From assembly GCF_019097855.1 (NCBI RefSeq), contig NZ_JAHRGL010000018.1, positions 25,665-89,664 on the forward strand: a stretch of DNA of 64,000 nucleotides. The letters run 5' to 3'. Shown here in pieces: positions 17,724 through 27,355 of the stretch (position 1 is the first letter of the stretch; every line of letters starts with the position of its first letter). Below the pieces are notes generated by a model that did not search any database, was not told the origin of the DNA, and was given only the letters and a program-made list of their open reading frames with translations. The position numbers and the translations under genes were made by a program. Source of the DNA: Geopseudomonas aromaticivorans. GTDB taxonomy: Bacteria; Pseudomonadota; Gammaproteobacteria; Pseudomonadales; Pseudomonadaceae.

Positions 17724-18176
17724 TCAAACTGTGTCGCCTGCCGGTTTGGAGTCGGAATTGAGCAGTTGGCGGGCCAGATTGGCCAGGCGTTCGCCATCGT
17801 TGCTGGCGAGGCATTCCTGCAGTTGGCGGGCCAGCGTGCTGCGCACCCGCAACGCATTCGGCGGCAGGTCGGAGCCTTGCAGTGGCGCATCGGCAATGCG
17901 CGTGGACAGGCGCAGGAAGCCTTTCTCGCTCAACACCACCTGCTCGACAGCCTCGTGGTTGAGGGTGCCGGCATGGCGCAGGTAGCCTTCCTCGCCGAGC
18001 CAAAGCAGGGTGCCCAGGCAGCTCTGGTGGCGGACGGCAGGCAGGCCGTACTCGTCAGGCTCGTGGTAGCCGATCAGGTCGTCGATGTAGAGGGTGGTCT
18101 TGCGCGGAAACGCCCGGTAGAGCGCGAGCAGGGCGCGGCTGGCGTCCTGGTAGAAGTCGTCGATCTGTAGATCCAT
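17724..18176 (-). CDS. conserved hypothetical protein next to alaA
   Basis: A 150-residue soluble protein. Residues 25-110 look like a winged helix or FtsK-gamma-like fold (YIDDLIGYHEP, LGTLLWLGEEGYLRHAG, VVLSEKGFLRLSTR). From memory a protein of this type sits between alaA and htpX in P. aeruginosa, so it is conserved rather than a chance frame. No function is known to me. It lies 46 bases downstream of alaA in the same direction, separated by a hairpin. Confidence 0.7.
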   Translation of the reverse strand: MDLQIDDFYQDASRALLALYRAFPRKTTLYIDDLIGYHEPDEYGLPAVRHQSCLGTLLWLGEEGYLRHAGTLNHEAVEQVVLSEKGFLRLSTRIADAPLQGSDLPPNALRVRSTLARQLQECLASNDGERLANLARQLLNSDSKPAGDTV

Positions 18177-18191
18177 GCTGTGGACTCGCGT

Positions 18192-18213
18192 CTGCCGCCC
18201 CGCAGGGCGGCAG
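18192..18213 (-). terminator. GC hairpin between alaA and downstream gene
   Basis: CTGCCGCCC / GGGCGGCAG form a nine-pair stem with a four-base loop just after the alaA stop. There is no T run on the minus strand, so it may weaken rather than end transcription. Confidence 0.4.
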
Positions 18214-18222
18214 ATCGACAGG

Positions 18223-19434
18223 TTACTGGCGGTAGCCCTTGATGAAGTTGCCGATGCGGCCGATGGCCAGCTCGAGGTCGTCGACCCGCGGCAGGGTGAC
18301 CACGCGGAAGTGGTCCGGCCACGGCCAGTTGAAGGCGGTGCCCTGGACGATCAGCAGCTTTTCCTGCAGCAGCAGGTCGAGGACGAACTTTTCGTCGTTG
18401 TGGATCGGGCAGACCTTGGGGTCGATCTTCGGGAAGGCGTAGAGCGCGCCCATCGGCTTGACGCAGCTGACCCCGGGGATGTCGTTGAGCAGCTCCCAGG
18501 TGCGGTTGCGCTGCTCGTACAGGCGGCCATGGGGCAGGACCAGGTCGTTGATGCTCTGGTAGCCGCCCAGCGCGGTCTGGATCGCATGCTGCGCCGGCAC
18601 GTTGGCGCACAGACGCATGTTGGCGAGGATGTCGAGGCCCTCGATGTAGCCGCGCGCCTTGTGCTTGGGGCCGGAGATGATCACCCAGCCGGAGCGGAAG
18701 CCGGCCACCCGGTAGGATTTGGACAGGCCGTTGAAGGTCAGGCACAGCACGTCCGGGGCCAGCGAAGCGGTGGAGATGTGCTCGGCGCCGTCGTAGAGGA
18801 TCTTGTCGTAGATCTCGTCGGAGAAGATCACCAGATTGTGCTGGCGGGCGACCTCGATGATCTCTTCCAGCACTTCCTTGGGGTACACCGCGCCGGTGGG
18901 GTTGTTCGGGTTGATCAGCAGCAGCGCCCTGGTGTTGCGAGTGATCTTGGCCTTCATGTCGGCGATGTCGGGATACCAGTTCGACTGCTCGTCGCACAGG
19001 TAGTGCACCGCCTTGCCGCCGGCCAGACTGGTGGCGGCGGTCCACAGCGGGTAGTCGGGTGCCGGGATCAGCACCTCGTCGCCGTTGTTGAGCAGGGCCT
19101 GCAGGGCCATGACGATCAGCTCGGACACGCCGTTGCCGAGGTAGATGTCCTCGATGGTGACGCCTTCGATATTTTTCTGCTGGCAGTACTGCATCACCGC
19201 CTTGCGCGCGCTGAACAGGCCCTTGGAGTCACTGTAGCCCTGGGAGATCGGCAGGTTGCGGATCACGTCCTGCAGGATTTCCTCCGGCGCCTCGAAACCG
19301 AACGGCGCGGGGTTGCCGATGTTCAGCTTGAGGATGCGGTGGCCTTCATCTTCGAGGCGCTTGGCGTGCTTGAGTACCGGCCCGCGGATGTCGTAGCAGA
19401 CGTTGGCGAGCTTGTTGGATTTGCTGACCTGCAT
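18223..19434 (-). CDS. alaA: alanine/glutamate-pyruvate aminotransferase (AlaA-like)
   Basis: A 403-residue PLP enzyme of fold type I. Markers are [56 protein letters not shown], the [12 protein letters not shown] strand that holds the cofactor, and the Schiff-base Lys in [17 protein letters not shown]. These match AlaA, which makes alanine from pyruvate with glutamate. The start at 19434 gives the family's length; the frame open to 19479 adds non-homologous residues. Confidence 0.93.
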   Translation of the reverse strand: MQVSKSNKLANVCYDIRGPVLKHAKRLEDEGHRILKLNIGNPAPFGFEAPEEILQDVIRNLPISQGYSDSKGLFSARKAVMQYCQQKNIEGVTIEDIYLGNGVSELIVMALQALLNNGDEVLIPAPDYPLWTAATSLAGGKAVHYLCDEQSNWYPDIADMKAKITRNTRALLLINPNNPTGAVYPKEVLEEIIEVARQHNLVIFSDEIYDKILYDGAEHISTASLAPDVLCLTFNGLSKSYRVAGFRSGWVIISGPKHKARGYIEGLDILANMRLCANVPAQHAIQTALGGYQSINDLVLPHGRLYEQRNRTWELLNDIPGVSCVKPMGALYAFPKIDPKVCPIHNDEKFVLDLLLQEKLLIVQGTAFNWPWPDHFRVVTLPRVDDLELAIGRIGNFIKGYRQ

Positions 19435-19603
19435 GGTGGGACCCCGATCTAACCAGCGCCCGCCTCGGCGCTGGCTCAAGTCGTCCGGGGGCGGCTTGGC
19501 AGGCTCGATGGCGGGTGACAGACTGAAAGCTACGCATCATACGGCTGCCCTGTGCCCGGTGAAAGGGAAGGCGCCGGCTTTTTTCCACGGCGAGGTGAAT
19601 TAC

Positions 19604-19999
19604 ATGCAAAAGGTCGAAAAGCCTCTGGACGAGTGGCGCGAGGAGCTGTCGGAGAGCCAGTTCCAGGTCTGCCGCCTGAAGGGTACCGAGCGCGCCTTCA
19701 GCGGTGAGTACTACCGGTGCAAGACTCCGGGGGTGTATCACTGCGCCTGCTGCGACGAAGCCTTGTTCGACTCGGAGGCCAAGTTCGATTCCGGTTGCGG
19801 CTGGCCAAGCTATTTCCAGCCGGTTTCCGCCGCGGCGCTGCGCCAGGTGGAAGACTTCAGCCACGGCATGCACCGCATCGAGGTGCTTTGCGCGCGCTGC
19901 GATGCGCACTTGGGGCACGTGTTCCCGGACGGTCCCGCGCCGACCGGTCTGCGCTACTGCATCAACTCCGTGGCCCTGCGCCTCAAAGCGCGTGAGTAA
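19604..19999 (+). CDS. msrB: methionine-R-sulfoxide reductase MsrB
   Basis: A 131-residue repair enzyme. Four zinc Cys are present as two pairs (CACCDEAL and [13 protein letters not shown]), GCGWPSYF is the substrate loop, and RYCINSVAL carries the catalytic Cys. The divergent alaA gene lies about 170 bases away. GAGGTGAAT precedes the ATG. No second redox-partner domain is fused. Confidence 0.96.
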   Translation: MQKVEKPLDEWREELSESQFQVCRLKGTERAFSGEYYRCKTPGVYHCACCDEALFDSEAKFDSGCGWPSYFQPVSAAALRQVEDFSHGMHRIEVLCARCDAHLGHVFPDGPAPTGLRYCINSVALRLKARE

Positions 20000-20002
20000 G
20001 GT

Positions 20003-20049
20003 AATGCATTCAATAGGCTTGCTAGTCTATTGAATGCATTGATTATTTT
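20003..20049 (+). terminator. AT-rich 14-bp perfect hairpin after msrB
   Basis: AATGCATTCAATAG and its exact complement flank a ten-base loop, followed by GATTATTTTT. The stem is unusually AT-rich for this genome but has the position and T-rich tail of a terminator. Confidence 0.65.
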
Positions 20050-20228
20050 TCTGAAGTTAAAGTGTTTTGTGAAGTAGGGCAGTCAGGTAGGCCTGCCTGA
20101 AAGGGTGTCAATGGCTGAAGAGAATACCCCTATAAGCTTCTGACACGCTGGGCTAGGCCGCAGGATGGCTGATCCTGTCGCTGCGCCGGCGTTGTGTGTG
20201 TGTCGCGGTTCATGTCGAGGGAGTGTGC

Positions 20229-21131
20229 GTGGAAAATCGTCTGAGTGAGTTTCTTGATCGCGTCGAGCAGGTGCTCGAGCGGGTACAGCCGCTGCTGCCG
20301 GATGCGCTGCCGGTCATCGACTGGACGGTCTGCCTGGCGGCGCGCTGGCAGCGCATGGGGCAACATGGCGGGCTGCGGCCGCTGCAGGTGCGTTTGGATC
20401 TGCATCTGCACGACCTGCTGGGCGTGGACCGCCAGCGGACCCAGCTGGAGGGCAATACCCGCCAGTTCGTTCGCGGTCTGCCGGCCAACCATGCGTTGTT
20501 GTGGGGCGCACGCGGCACTGGCAAGTCGTCGCTGGTGCGGGCGCTGCTGGCCGAGTACGCCGAGGCCGGGCTGCGGCTGATCGAGATCGAGCGCGACGAC
20601 CTGGCCGATCTGCCGCGGGTGGTCGAGCAACTGACCGGTCTGCCGCAGCGTTTCGTGCTGTTCTGCGATGACCTGTCTTTCGAGTCCGGCGAGGGCGACT
20701 ATCGGGTGCTCAAAAGCGTGCTGGACGGCTCGCTGGAGCAGGCGCCGGACAATGTGCTGCTGTACGCCACCTCCAACCGCCGTCACCTTGTGCCTGAACG
20801 GCAGCGCGACAACCTGGATTGGCAGCAGGTGGATGGAGAAGTGCATCCGAGCGAGGCGGTGGAAGACAAGGTTGCCCTGTCGGACCGCTTCGGCCTGTGG
20901 CTGTCCTTCTATCCCTTCACTCAGCCGGAATACCTGCAGGTGGTGCACCACTGGGTGGCGGTACTGGCCGCGCGGGCCGGGTTGAAGTGGAGTTGGAGTG
21001 ACGAGCTGGAAAAGGATGCGATCCGCTGGGCCACGGGGCGCGGCAACCGCAATGGTCGTTGTGCCTACCAGTTTGCCCGCCACTGGGTGGGGCTGGCGCT
21101 GCTCGAGGGTGGCGACGAACAGCGGCAATGA
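20229..21131 (+). CDS. DUF815 family P-loop ATPase
   Basis: A 300-residue AAA-like ATPase. NHALLWGARGTGKSSLVRALL is the P-loop region, FVLFCDDLSFE the Walker B equivalent, and VLLYATSNRRHLVPE a sensor-1-like stretch; SDRFGLWLSFYPF and a C-terminal helical lid follow. These are the DUF815 landmarks; its cellular role is unsettled. A GTG at 20229 with AGGGAG five bases upstream is the likely start. An ATG at 20196 lacks such a signal. Confidence 0.82.
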   Translation: MENRLSEFLDRVEQVLERVQPLLPDALPVIDWTVCLAARWQRMGQHGGLRPLQVRLDLHLHDLLGVDRQRTQLEGNTRQFVRGLPANHALLWGARGTGKSSLVRALLAEYAEAGLRLIEIERDDLADLPRVVEQLTGLPQRFVLFCDDLSFESGEGDYRVLKSVLDGSLEQAPDNVLLYATSNRRHLVPERQRDNLDWQQVDGEVHPSEAVEDKVALSDRFGLWLSFYPFTQPEYLQVVHHWVAVLAARAGLKWSWSDELEKDAIRWATGRGNRNGRCAYQFARHWVGLALLEGGDEQRQ

Positions 21132-21176
21132 TGCAGGGCGGGTCCGGGCGCCGGTTGCCGCCCGGACCTGGCTGGC

Positions 21177-21851
21177 TCAGGCCGGTGCTTGGGCACGGGC
21201 CAGCAGTTTTGCCAGCAGGCTGCACTCGTCCGGCAGTACGCCCTTGACGCTGTCGCGCCCGCACAGGCGTGCCTGCAGGGCGGCCAGTCCCGGCCAGCGG
21301 CTGGCATCGACATGTTCGCCGCCGTGCTGCAGGTTGATCAGTTGGGTGGCGAATGCCAGGTCGGCCATGCTCAGGCGGTTGTCGACGAAGTAGTCGGCAG
21401 CGCCCAGAGCCTTCTCCAGATAGTCGAAATGCTTCGGCAACTTCTCCGTCAGGGCTTCCTGCACGGCTTCCTCATTGCAGGGCTTGCCCATGGTCAGGTT
21501 GAGTGCGCGGTTGCGGAATACGCAGAAGGTGGTCAGCGGAGCCAGTTCATAGTCGGCATACTTTTCCAGCCAGTGAATGCGCGCGCGTTCGGCTGGTGTG
21601 CTGCCATACAGACGGGCGGTCTGCGGATACTGCTCCTCGATGTACTGGGCGATCACCCCGGAGTCGGCTAGGGCAAGGTCGCCGTCCTTGAAGCCGGGTA
21701 TGCGTCCCAGGGGGCTGATCTCGAAGAACCAGTCGGGCTGGCTGAAGGGCGCGATGATTTCCAGTCGATAGTCCAGGCCCTTTTCCGCCAGCAGCAGACG
21801 GACCTTGCGGACGAAGGGAGAAAGAGTGGCGCCGTAGACGGTCATGCTCAT
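21177..21851 (-). CDS. glutathione S-transferase family protein
   Basis: A 224-residue two-domain protein. The N-terminal thioredoxin-like domain has YGATLSPFVRKVRLLLAEKG with a Ser/Thr-Pro active-site region, FFEISPLGRIPGFKDGD supplies the cis-proline loop, and ALADSGVIAQYIEEQYP is the glutathione-binding end. The C-terminal helical domain has RLSMADLAFATQL. Substrate unknown. It is transcribed away from the tRNA cluster. Confidence 0.88.
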   Translation of the reverse strand: MSMTVYGATLSPFVRKVRLLLAEKGLDYRLEIIAPFSQPDWFFEISPLGRIPGFKDGDLALADSGVIAQYIEEQYPQTARLYGSTPAERARIHWLEKYADYELAPLTTFCVFRNRALNLTMGKPCNEEAVQEALTEKLPKHFDYLEKALGAADYFVDNRLSMADLAFATQLINLQHGGEHVDASRWPGLAALQARLCGRDSVKGVLPDECSLLAKLLARAQAPA

Positions 21852-21983
21852 GCGGGGTCGATCCTTATCATCGGATTAGATTCCTGTTTATAGCATGCGG
21901 GCGGCTGACCGAGGTTTGCGGTAGTTCGGGGAGGGTGGGGTTTCCTCGCAACCCATTGATTTGGAAAAAAATTTCAAAAGGGG

Positions 21984-22012
21984 TTGACGCATTGGCAGGC
22001 GCTTTCTAGAAT
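21984..22012 (+). promoter_or_regulatory. strong sigma-70 promoter of the tRNA operon
   Basis: TTGACG at 21984-21989 and TAGAAT at 22007-22012 are separated by 17 bases. They sit about 110 bases upstream of the first tRNA, with a G/C-rich stretch after the -10 box that resembles a stringent discriminator (inference). Confidence 0.8.
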
Positions 22013-22121
22013 GCGCGCACTTCCGAAGCAAAGCGTAAACGACGAAGCGAAAGCTGAGTAAAAACTCTGTTAGGAAGGTTGGAAAATGTGGCAGTCAAAG
22101 CTGTTATAAGTTCCAGGCCGC

Positions 22122-22197
22122 GTCCCCTTCGTCTAGTGGCCTAGGACACCGCCCTTTCACGGCGGTAACAGGGGTTCGAGTCCCCTAGGGGACGCCA
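22122..22197 (+). tRNA. tRNA-Glu (UUC)
   Basis: A 76-base cloverleaf with CCA encoded. The acceptor GTCCCCT pairs with AGGGGAC, the anticodon loop CTTTCAC gives UUC, and the T arm has GGTTCGAGTCC. First gene of a four-tRNA operon. Confidence 0.95.
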
Positions 22198-22202
22198 CTT
22201 TT

Positions 22203-22278
<76 letters not shown>

Positions 22279-22371
22279 AATTCAACGCCGCGCGCAAGCG
22301 TGGCGAGATCCATAGGCGAAAGCTGAGGGTCAGCAGGTGGTAACACGCCTGAACAGCCCGAAAGGGTTATT

Positions 22372-22447
<76 letters not shown>

Positions 22448-22457
22448 GATATTCAGG

Positions 22458-22483
22458 GATGCCACCGCAGGGTGGCATCTTTG
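22458..22483 (+). other. hairpin in tRNA spacer
   Basis: GATGCCACC / GGTGGCATC with a four-base loop, then TTTG, placed right after tRNA-Gly copy 2. It mirrors the final terminator (same loop-side CCACC/GGTGG) and is probably a relic terminator or a processing site after duplication. Confidence 0.6.
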
Positions 22484-22547
22484 TTCCCAGGCCTTGAGCC
22501 TCGGGAGCAGCAGGCGGAAAAGCGCCTGAACACCCGAAAGGGTCATT

Positions 22548-22623
<76 letters not shown>

Positions 22624-22630
22624 AATTCAA

Positions 22631-22660
22631 AGACGCCACCTTCGGGTGGCGTCTTTTTTT
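22631..22660 (+). terminator. intrinsic terminator of the tRNA operon
   Basis: AGACGCCACC-TTCG-GGTGGCGTCT followed by an unbroken T run; a UUCG-type loop adds stability. Confidence 0.95.
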
Positions 22661-22723
22661 GTGCGTGCTTTTTGGCGCAAAGCCTCCCCCAGCAGCATGC
22701 GTGCCGGGGGAGGCGCTTGGCTG

Positions 22724-23134
22724 TCAGTGGCGCGGGCTGTCGTCCGGCAGGGCGAGCAACTGCTTTTCCAGCTCCCAGTTGAATTCTTCGCCATGCTCTT
22801 CGGCGCTGAAGCGGCGCTCGTCGAGTTGCTGGTACAGCTCGATCTCCTCGTCCGGCATGTAGTGCAGGCAGTCGCCGCCGAAGAACCACAGCAGGTCGCG
22901 CGGGATCAGGTGGGCGATCTGCGGATAGCGATGGAATACCTGGACAATCAGTTCCTGGCCCTGCGCCATGGCGTCCTCGGGCTGGCGCGGCAGCTCGGCC
23001 AGCAGCTCGTCGAAGCGCTCGAGAAACAGCGCGTGATTCTCTTCCGGCACCTGTTCGGCTTCGCCCAGGGCGGCCAGGATGGTGCGCAGATGGACGAGCA
23101 GGGCAAGGTGATGGTCGATGTAGGTGGTGGCCAT
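22724..23134 (-). CDS. PA2817-like conserved hypothetical protein
   Basis: A 136-residue acidic, helical protein resembling what is annotated in Pseudomonas as the PA2817 family. It has a conserved-looking core, RYPQIAHLIPRDLLWFFGGDCLHYMPDEEI, here split only for description. No signal peptide or membrane span. It is convergent with the tRNA operon and divergent from the ABC exporter genes. Function unknown. Confidence 0.75.
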   Translation of the reverse strand: MATTYIDHHLALLVHLRTILAALGEAEQVPEENHALFLERFDELLAELPRQPEDAMAQGQELIVQVFHRYPQIAHLIPRDLLWFFGGDCLHYMPDEEIELYQQLDERRFSAEEHGEEFNWELEKQLLALPDDSPRH

Positions 23135-23285
23135 GGCAGGATCCGGCAGTAAAACGGCGGGCGAGTATAGCAGCTGTAGCCGGTGCGATTAGCGCCCGCA
23201 AACCTGGGTGCCGGCGGGCTTGGAGGTTGCATTTGGGGTTGCAAACCCCTATGTAGTGCACTCGATTTTCCGCGCGTGCTTCCCC

Positions 23286-24215
23286 ATGACCTCCGCATTG
23301 ACCATCCGTCAGTTGACCAAGACCTATGGCAACGGCTTCCAGGCCCTCAAGGGCATCGACCTGGACGTTGCCGAAGGCGACTTCTTCGCCCTGCTCGGCC
23401 CCAACGGGGCGGGCAAGTCCACCACCATCGGCATCCTCTCCACTCTGGTGAACAAAAGCGGGGGCACCGTTGAGGTGTTCGGCCATGACCTAGACCGCGA
23501 CCCCTCCGGACTCAAGCGCTGCCTAGGCGTGGTGCCGCAGGAGTTCAACTTCAACCAGTTCGAGAAGGCCTTCGACATCCTCGTCGCCCAGGCCGGCTAC
23601 TACGGCATTCCGGCGCGCATCGCTGGCGAACGGGCCGAGCAGTACCTGACCGAGTTGGGGCTGTGGGACAAGCGTGACGTGCCGTCGCGCATGCTTTCCG
23701 GCGGCATGAAGCGTCGCCTGATGATCGCCCGCGCGCTGATCCATCAGCCGCGCCTGCTGATCCTCGACGAGCCGACCGCCGGCGTCGACATCGAGCTGCG
23801 CCGCTCGATGTGGACCTTCCTCACAGAGCTGAACCGCCAGGGCATCACCATCATCCTCACCACGCACTACCTGGAAGAGGCCGAGCAGCTGTGCCGCAAC
23901 ATCGGCATCATCGACCACGGCCGCATCGTCGAGCACACCAGCATGCGCGAGCTGCTGATGAAGCTGCATGTCGAAACCTTCCTGTTCGACCTACGCAATC
24001 CGCTGCAGCGTGCACCGCAGCTGGTCGGTTACCCGGCCAGGCTGGTCGATCCGCTGACCCTCGAGGTGCAGGTGGAGAAGAGCCAGGGCATCAACGACCT
24101 GTTCGCCCAGCTCGCCGCGCAAGGGGTCGAGGTGCTCAGCCTGCGCAACAAGACCAACCGCCTGGAGGAGCTGTTCGTCTCCCTGGTGGAAAAGAATCTC
24201 GCCGGAGGCCAGTGA
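23286..24215 (+). CDS. ABC-2 type exporter, ATP-binding subunit
   Basis: A 309-residue ATPase. Walker A is LLGPNGAGKST near residue 40, a Q-loop lies in VVPQEFNFNQFE, the signature is SGGMKRRLMIARAL, Walker B is LLILDEPTAGVD, and the H-loop is ILTTHYLEEAE. The C-terminal 70 residues resemble the DrrA/CcmA-type extension. The gene ends where the permease begins (TGA then ATG with no gap), so the two form one exporter. Substrate is not readable; drug or lipid export is typical of the group. Confidence 0.92.
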   Translation: MTSALTIRQLTKTYGNGFQALKGIDLDVAEGDFFALLGPNGAGKSTTIGILSTLVNKSGGTVEVFGHDLDRDPSGLKRCLGVVPQEFNFNQFEKAFDILVAQAGYYGIPARIAGERAEQYLTELGLWDKRDVPSRMLSGGMKRRLMIARALIHQPRLLILDEPTAGVDIELRRSMWTFLTELNRQGITIILTTHYLEEAEQLCRNIGIIDHGRIVEHTSMRELLMKLHVETFLFDLRNPLQRAPQLVGYPARLVDPLTLEVQVEKSQGINDLFAQLAAQGVEVLSLRNKTNRLEELFVSLVEKNLAGGQ

Positions 24216-24995
24216 ATGTCTGTCGAATTGCGTGCCAATTGGGTAGCGCTGCAAACCATCGTGCGCAAGGAAGTACGCCGTTTCACCCGCATCTGGCCGC
24301 AGACCCTGCTGCCGCCGGCGATCACCATGGTTTTGTACTTCGTCATCTTCGGTAACCTGATCGGCCGGCAGATCGGCGGGGTGGGCGGGTTTTCCTACAT
24401 GGAATACATCGTTCCCGGTCTGATCATGATGTCGGTGATCACCAACTCCTACGGCAACGTGGTATCGAGCTTCTTCGGCGCCAAGTTCCAGCGTTCGGTC
24501 GAGGAGCTGCTGGTGTCGCCTGCCTCCCCGCATGTGATTCTTGTCGGCTTCGTCCTGGGCGGCGTGCTGCGCGGGCTGGCGGTGGCCGCCATCGTCACGG
24601 CGCTGTCGCTGTTCTTCACCAACCTGCAGGTGCACCATGCCGGTGTCACGGTGATGGTGATCCTGCTGGCCGCGACCATCTTCTCGCTGTGCGGCTTCGT
24701 CAATGCGGTCTACGCGCGCAACTTCGACGATATCTCGATCATCCCGACCTTCGTGCTGACGCCGCTGACCTACCTGGGCGGGGTGTTCTACTCGATCAGC
24801 ATGCTGCCGCCGTTCTGGCAGACGGTGTCGTTGGGCAACCCGATCCTGCACATGGTCAACGCCTTCCGCTACGGCATCCTCGGCGTGTCCGACATCCATA
24901 TCGGTACCGCCATCGGCCTGATGCTGCTGGCGGCGGTGATGCTGTACACCGTCTGCTACCAGTTGCTCAGTCGCGGCATCGGCATGCGCCAGTAG
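24216..24995 (+). CDS. ABC-2 type exporter, permease subunit
   Basis: A 259-residue membrane protein with six hydrophobic segments, of the ABC-2 family. The cytoplasmic N-terminus is VALQTIVRKEVRRFTRIW, the first span is near residues 28-48, and the conserved stretch PLTYLGGVFYSISMLPPFWQ precedes the last spans. It begins directly after the ATPase gene and so is translationally coupled. Confidence 0.92.
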   Translation: MSVELRANWVALQTIVRKEVRRFTRIWPQTLLPPAITMVLYFVIFGNLIGRQIGGVGGFSYMEYIVPGLIMMSVITNSYGNVVSSFFGAKFQRSVEELLVSPASPHVILVGFVLGGVLRGLAVAAIVTALSLFFTNLQVHHAGVTVMVILLAATIFSLCGFVNAVYARNFDDISIIPTFVLTPLTYLGGVFYSISMLPPFWQTVSLGNPILHMVNAFRYGILGVSDIHIGTAIGLMLLAAVMLYTVCYQLLSRGIGMRQ

Positions 24996-25078
24996 GGTAG
25001 GCGGGTGGCCGCCGGGCGGGCTTGCCTTTGCTGCTCGCGGCCGTCACGCTTTAGCACTTTCTCATGAGCGAGTACTTC

Positions 25079-25909
25079 ATGGCGCAAGACGTCCATCACT
25101 CCCCGCTGGGCAAGGCCACCGAGTACGTGGCCGAGTATGCCCCCGAGCTGCTGTTCCCCATCCCGCGCACGGCCAAGTGGCTGGAGCTGGGTATCGATCC
25201 GGCGGCGCTGCCGTTCCAGGGTGTCGACCTGTGGAACTGCTATGAGCTGTCCTGGCTGACGGACAAGGGCAAGCCGGTGGTGGCCATCGGCGAGTTCGCC
25301 ATCCCGGCGCATTCGCCCTGCATCATCGAATCCAAGTCGTTCAAGCTGTACCTCAACTCGCTGAACCAGACCCGCTTCGCTGGCCGCGAGGCGCTGGTCG
25401 AGGTGCTGGCGCGCGATCTTTCGGCGGCGGCCGGTGCGCCGGTAGCCGTGCGCGTGCGCACGCTGGACGAGGTGGCGGAGGAGGGCGTGGCACGGCCGGC
25501 CGGCGAGTGTATCGACGGGCTGGACATCGCCATCGACCATTACGGCCCGCCGGATGCTGGCCTGCTGCGCTGCGATCGCCAGCGGGTGGTCAGCGAGACC
25601 CTGCACAGTCAGCTGCTCAAGTCCAACTGTCCGGTCACCGGCCAGCCGGACTGGGGCACGGTGGTGATCGACTACACCGGTCCGGCTCTGGATCGCGCCG
25701 CACTGCTGGCCTACGTGGTGTCGCTGCGCATGCATGGCGATTTTCACGAGCAGTGCGTCGAGCGCATCTATCTCGACCTCAAGGCGCTGCTGGCGCCCGA
25801 GCGGTTGACCGTGCATGCGCGCTACGTGCGCCGCGGCGGGCTGGATATCAACCCCTACCGCAGTAGCCACCCATTTGCCGCGGACAACCGGCGCCTCGTG
25901 CGCCAGTAG
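25079..25909 (+). CDS. queF: NADPH-dependent preQ0 reductase QueF
   Basis: A 276-residue enzyme reducing 7-cyano-7-deazaguanine to preQ1 in queuosine synthesis. [24 protein letters not shown] is the family opening (spread over residues 5-28), [11 protein letters not shown] is the substrate-binding motif, and [15 protein letters not shown] holds the catalytic Cys and Asp. It is the long two-subdomain form. The start at 25079 gives 276 residues; an ATG at 25064 is also in frame. Terminator follows. Confidence 0.96.
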   Translation: MAQDVHHSPLGKATEYVAEYAPELLFPIPRTAKWLELGIDPAALPFQGVDLWNCYELSWLTDKGKPVVAIGEFAIPAHSPCIIESKSFKLYLNSLNQTRFAGREALVEVLARDLSAAAGAPVAVRVRTLDEVAEEGVARPAGECIDGLDIAIDHYGPPDAGLLRCDRQRVVSETLHSQLLKSNCPVTGQPDWGTVVIDYTGPALDRAALLAYVVSLRMHGDFHEQCVERIYLDLKALLAPERLTVHARYVRRGGLDINPYRSSHPFAADNRRLVRQ

Positions 25910-25921
25910 CGTCGCGGATAT

Positions 25922-25957
25922 AAAAAAGCCGGCCTGTCGATCAGGCCGGCTTTTTTG
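25922..25957. terminator. bidirectional terminator between queF and DUF4404 gene
   Basis: AAAAAAGCCGGCCTG and CAGGCCGGCTTTTTT flank a TCGAT loop, giving A and T runs on both sides that suit the two convergent genes. Confidence 0.92.
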
Positions 25958-25970
25958 TCACCGTCGCAAT

Positions 25971-26237
25971 TCAGATGCCCATGTTGGCCAGGCTCTGCAG
26001 GATCGAGCGCAGGCTCACCGCCAGGGTCGGGTGGCTCACCTCGAAGCGCTCCACCGCCAGATTGACACCGTCGATCAGGCCGGCGTCCGGTTCGCTGGCG
26101 ATCTCTCGGGCCAGCTGCACTTCGATTTCACCCATCAGTTCGATCAGGGCGGCCTTGTCCTCGACGCTCAGTGGCGGATCCTCGGCCAGCTGGTTGCGCA
26201 GGTCTTGCAGTTGTTGCTGGAGTTCGCGTGCGGGCAT
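25971..26237 (-). CDS. DUF4404 family protein
   Basis: An 88-residue helical protein opening with LQQQLQDLRNQLAEDPPLS and later RFEVSHPTLAVSLRSILQSLANMGI, both typical of DUF4404. No catalytic residues are evident. It lies convergent to queF; function unknown. Confidence 0.8.
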   Translation of the reverse strand: MPARELQQQLQDLRNQLAEDPPLSVEDKAALIELMGEIEVQLAREIASEPDAGLIDGVNLAVERFEVSHPTLAVSLRSILQSLANMGI

Positions 26238-26450
26238 GGTGTGCTTCCTTCTACATAACCTTTGAGGGGAAGATTAACCTACTGCGCGACCTGGCGGCTA
26301 ATCCCGGTCAATGGGGCGCGCCGGCGGTCGCGGGGCTGGTCATGGCTGGCGCGCAAGGGCTGCAAAAAATATCCGGAGGCATATACTGCGCAGCTGTCAG
26401 CGGTTGCCGCCTTGATCCGGTCGGCCACGCGCTTTTAAGGAGAAATGTAC

Positions 26451-27152
26451 ATGCGCGATCATTGCGCGAATGGCTTGGCTCGTTCCCTGCGTCTGCTGGC
26501 GGTTGCCGGCCTGGCGCTGTTGCCGGTGGCTGCCCATGCCAGCGATGAAGACCCCTGGGAAGCGTTCAATCGGCCGATCTTCAAGTTCAACGATACCCTC
26601 GACACCTATGCGCTGAAGCCGCTGGCGCAGGGCTATCAGGCGGTCACCCCGCAGTTCCTCGAGGACGGCATCGGTAATGTCTTCGCCAACATCGGCGAGA
26701 TCAACAACTTCGCCAACAACGTGCTGCAGGGCAAGTTCCACGATGCGGGCGTCGATACCGCGCGCTTCGTGTTCAACACCCTCGGCGGCGGGCTGGGCTT
26801 CTTCGATGTCGCCACCCATGCCGGCCTGCAGCGCAACGACGAGGACTTCGGGCAGACGCTGGGCGCCTGGGGCATTTCCAGCGGTCCCTACCTGATGCTG
26901 CCGTTCTTCGGCCCGAGCACTCCGCGCGATGCCGTGGGACTGGTGCCGGACGGCTATGCCGGTCTGAAGGGCAGCATCAGTCACGTGCCGACCCGCAACA
27001 GCGTGTGGGCCGTTGACGTGGTCGATAGTCGCGCCGAGCTGCTGTCGGCCGAGAAGGTCATCAGCGGCGACAAGTACCTGTTCATCCGCAATGCCTATCT
27101 GCAGAACCGTGAGTTCAAGGTGCAGGACGGCCAGGTCGAAGACGACTTCTAA
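26451..27152 (+). CDS. mlaA: MlaA/VacJ phospholipid transport protein
   Basis: A 233-residue envelope protein that removes phospholipids from the outer leaflet of the outer membrane. Landmarks: DPWEAFNRPIFKFND just after the signal peptide, NIGEINNFANNVLQGK, FVFNTLGGGLGFFDVA and GPYLMLPFFGPSTPRDA. The ATG at 26451 is seven bases after AAGGAGA; 26445 is too close. The signal peptide ends VAAHASDED with no lipobox Cys, so unlike the E. coli protein it may be cut by signal peptidase I. Confidence 0.93.
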   Translation: MRDHCANGLARSLRLLAVAGLALLPVAAHASDEDPWEAFNRPIFKFNDTLDTYALKPLAQGYQAVTPQFLEDGIGNVFANIGEINNFANNVLQGKFHDAGVDTARFVFNTLGGGLGFFDVATHAGLQRNDEDFGQTLGAWGISSGPYLMLPFFGPSTPRDAVGLVPDGYAGLKGSISHVPTRNSVWAVDVVDSRAELLSAEKVISGDKYLFIRNAYLQNREFKVQDGQVEDDF

Positions 27153-27355
27153 GAGTAGGGCGCCTGCCGGCCAAGACGCGGGACTTGGTTGCGGCACAAG
27201 GGTGCTGTAAGCAGTTGTGTCGGCAGCGGGCGCCCGTCTTGAACCCCGTTGCCGATGCGAGTAGTGTCGTGCGCCATATGTCGCATTCTCCGCTTGCCGA
27301 TATATGGCCAATACGTCTTCCGAGCCGCCTGCGGCGCCGTTTGTCTGGACGATTC

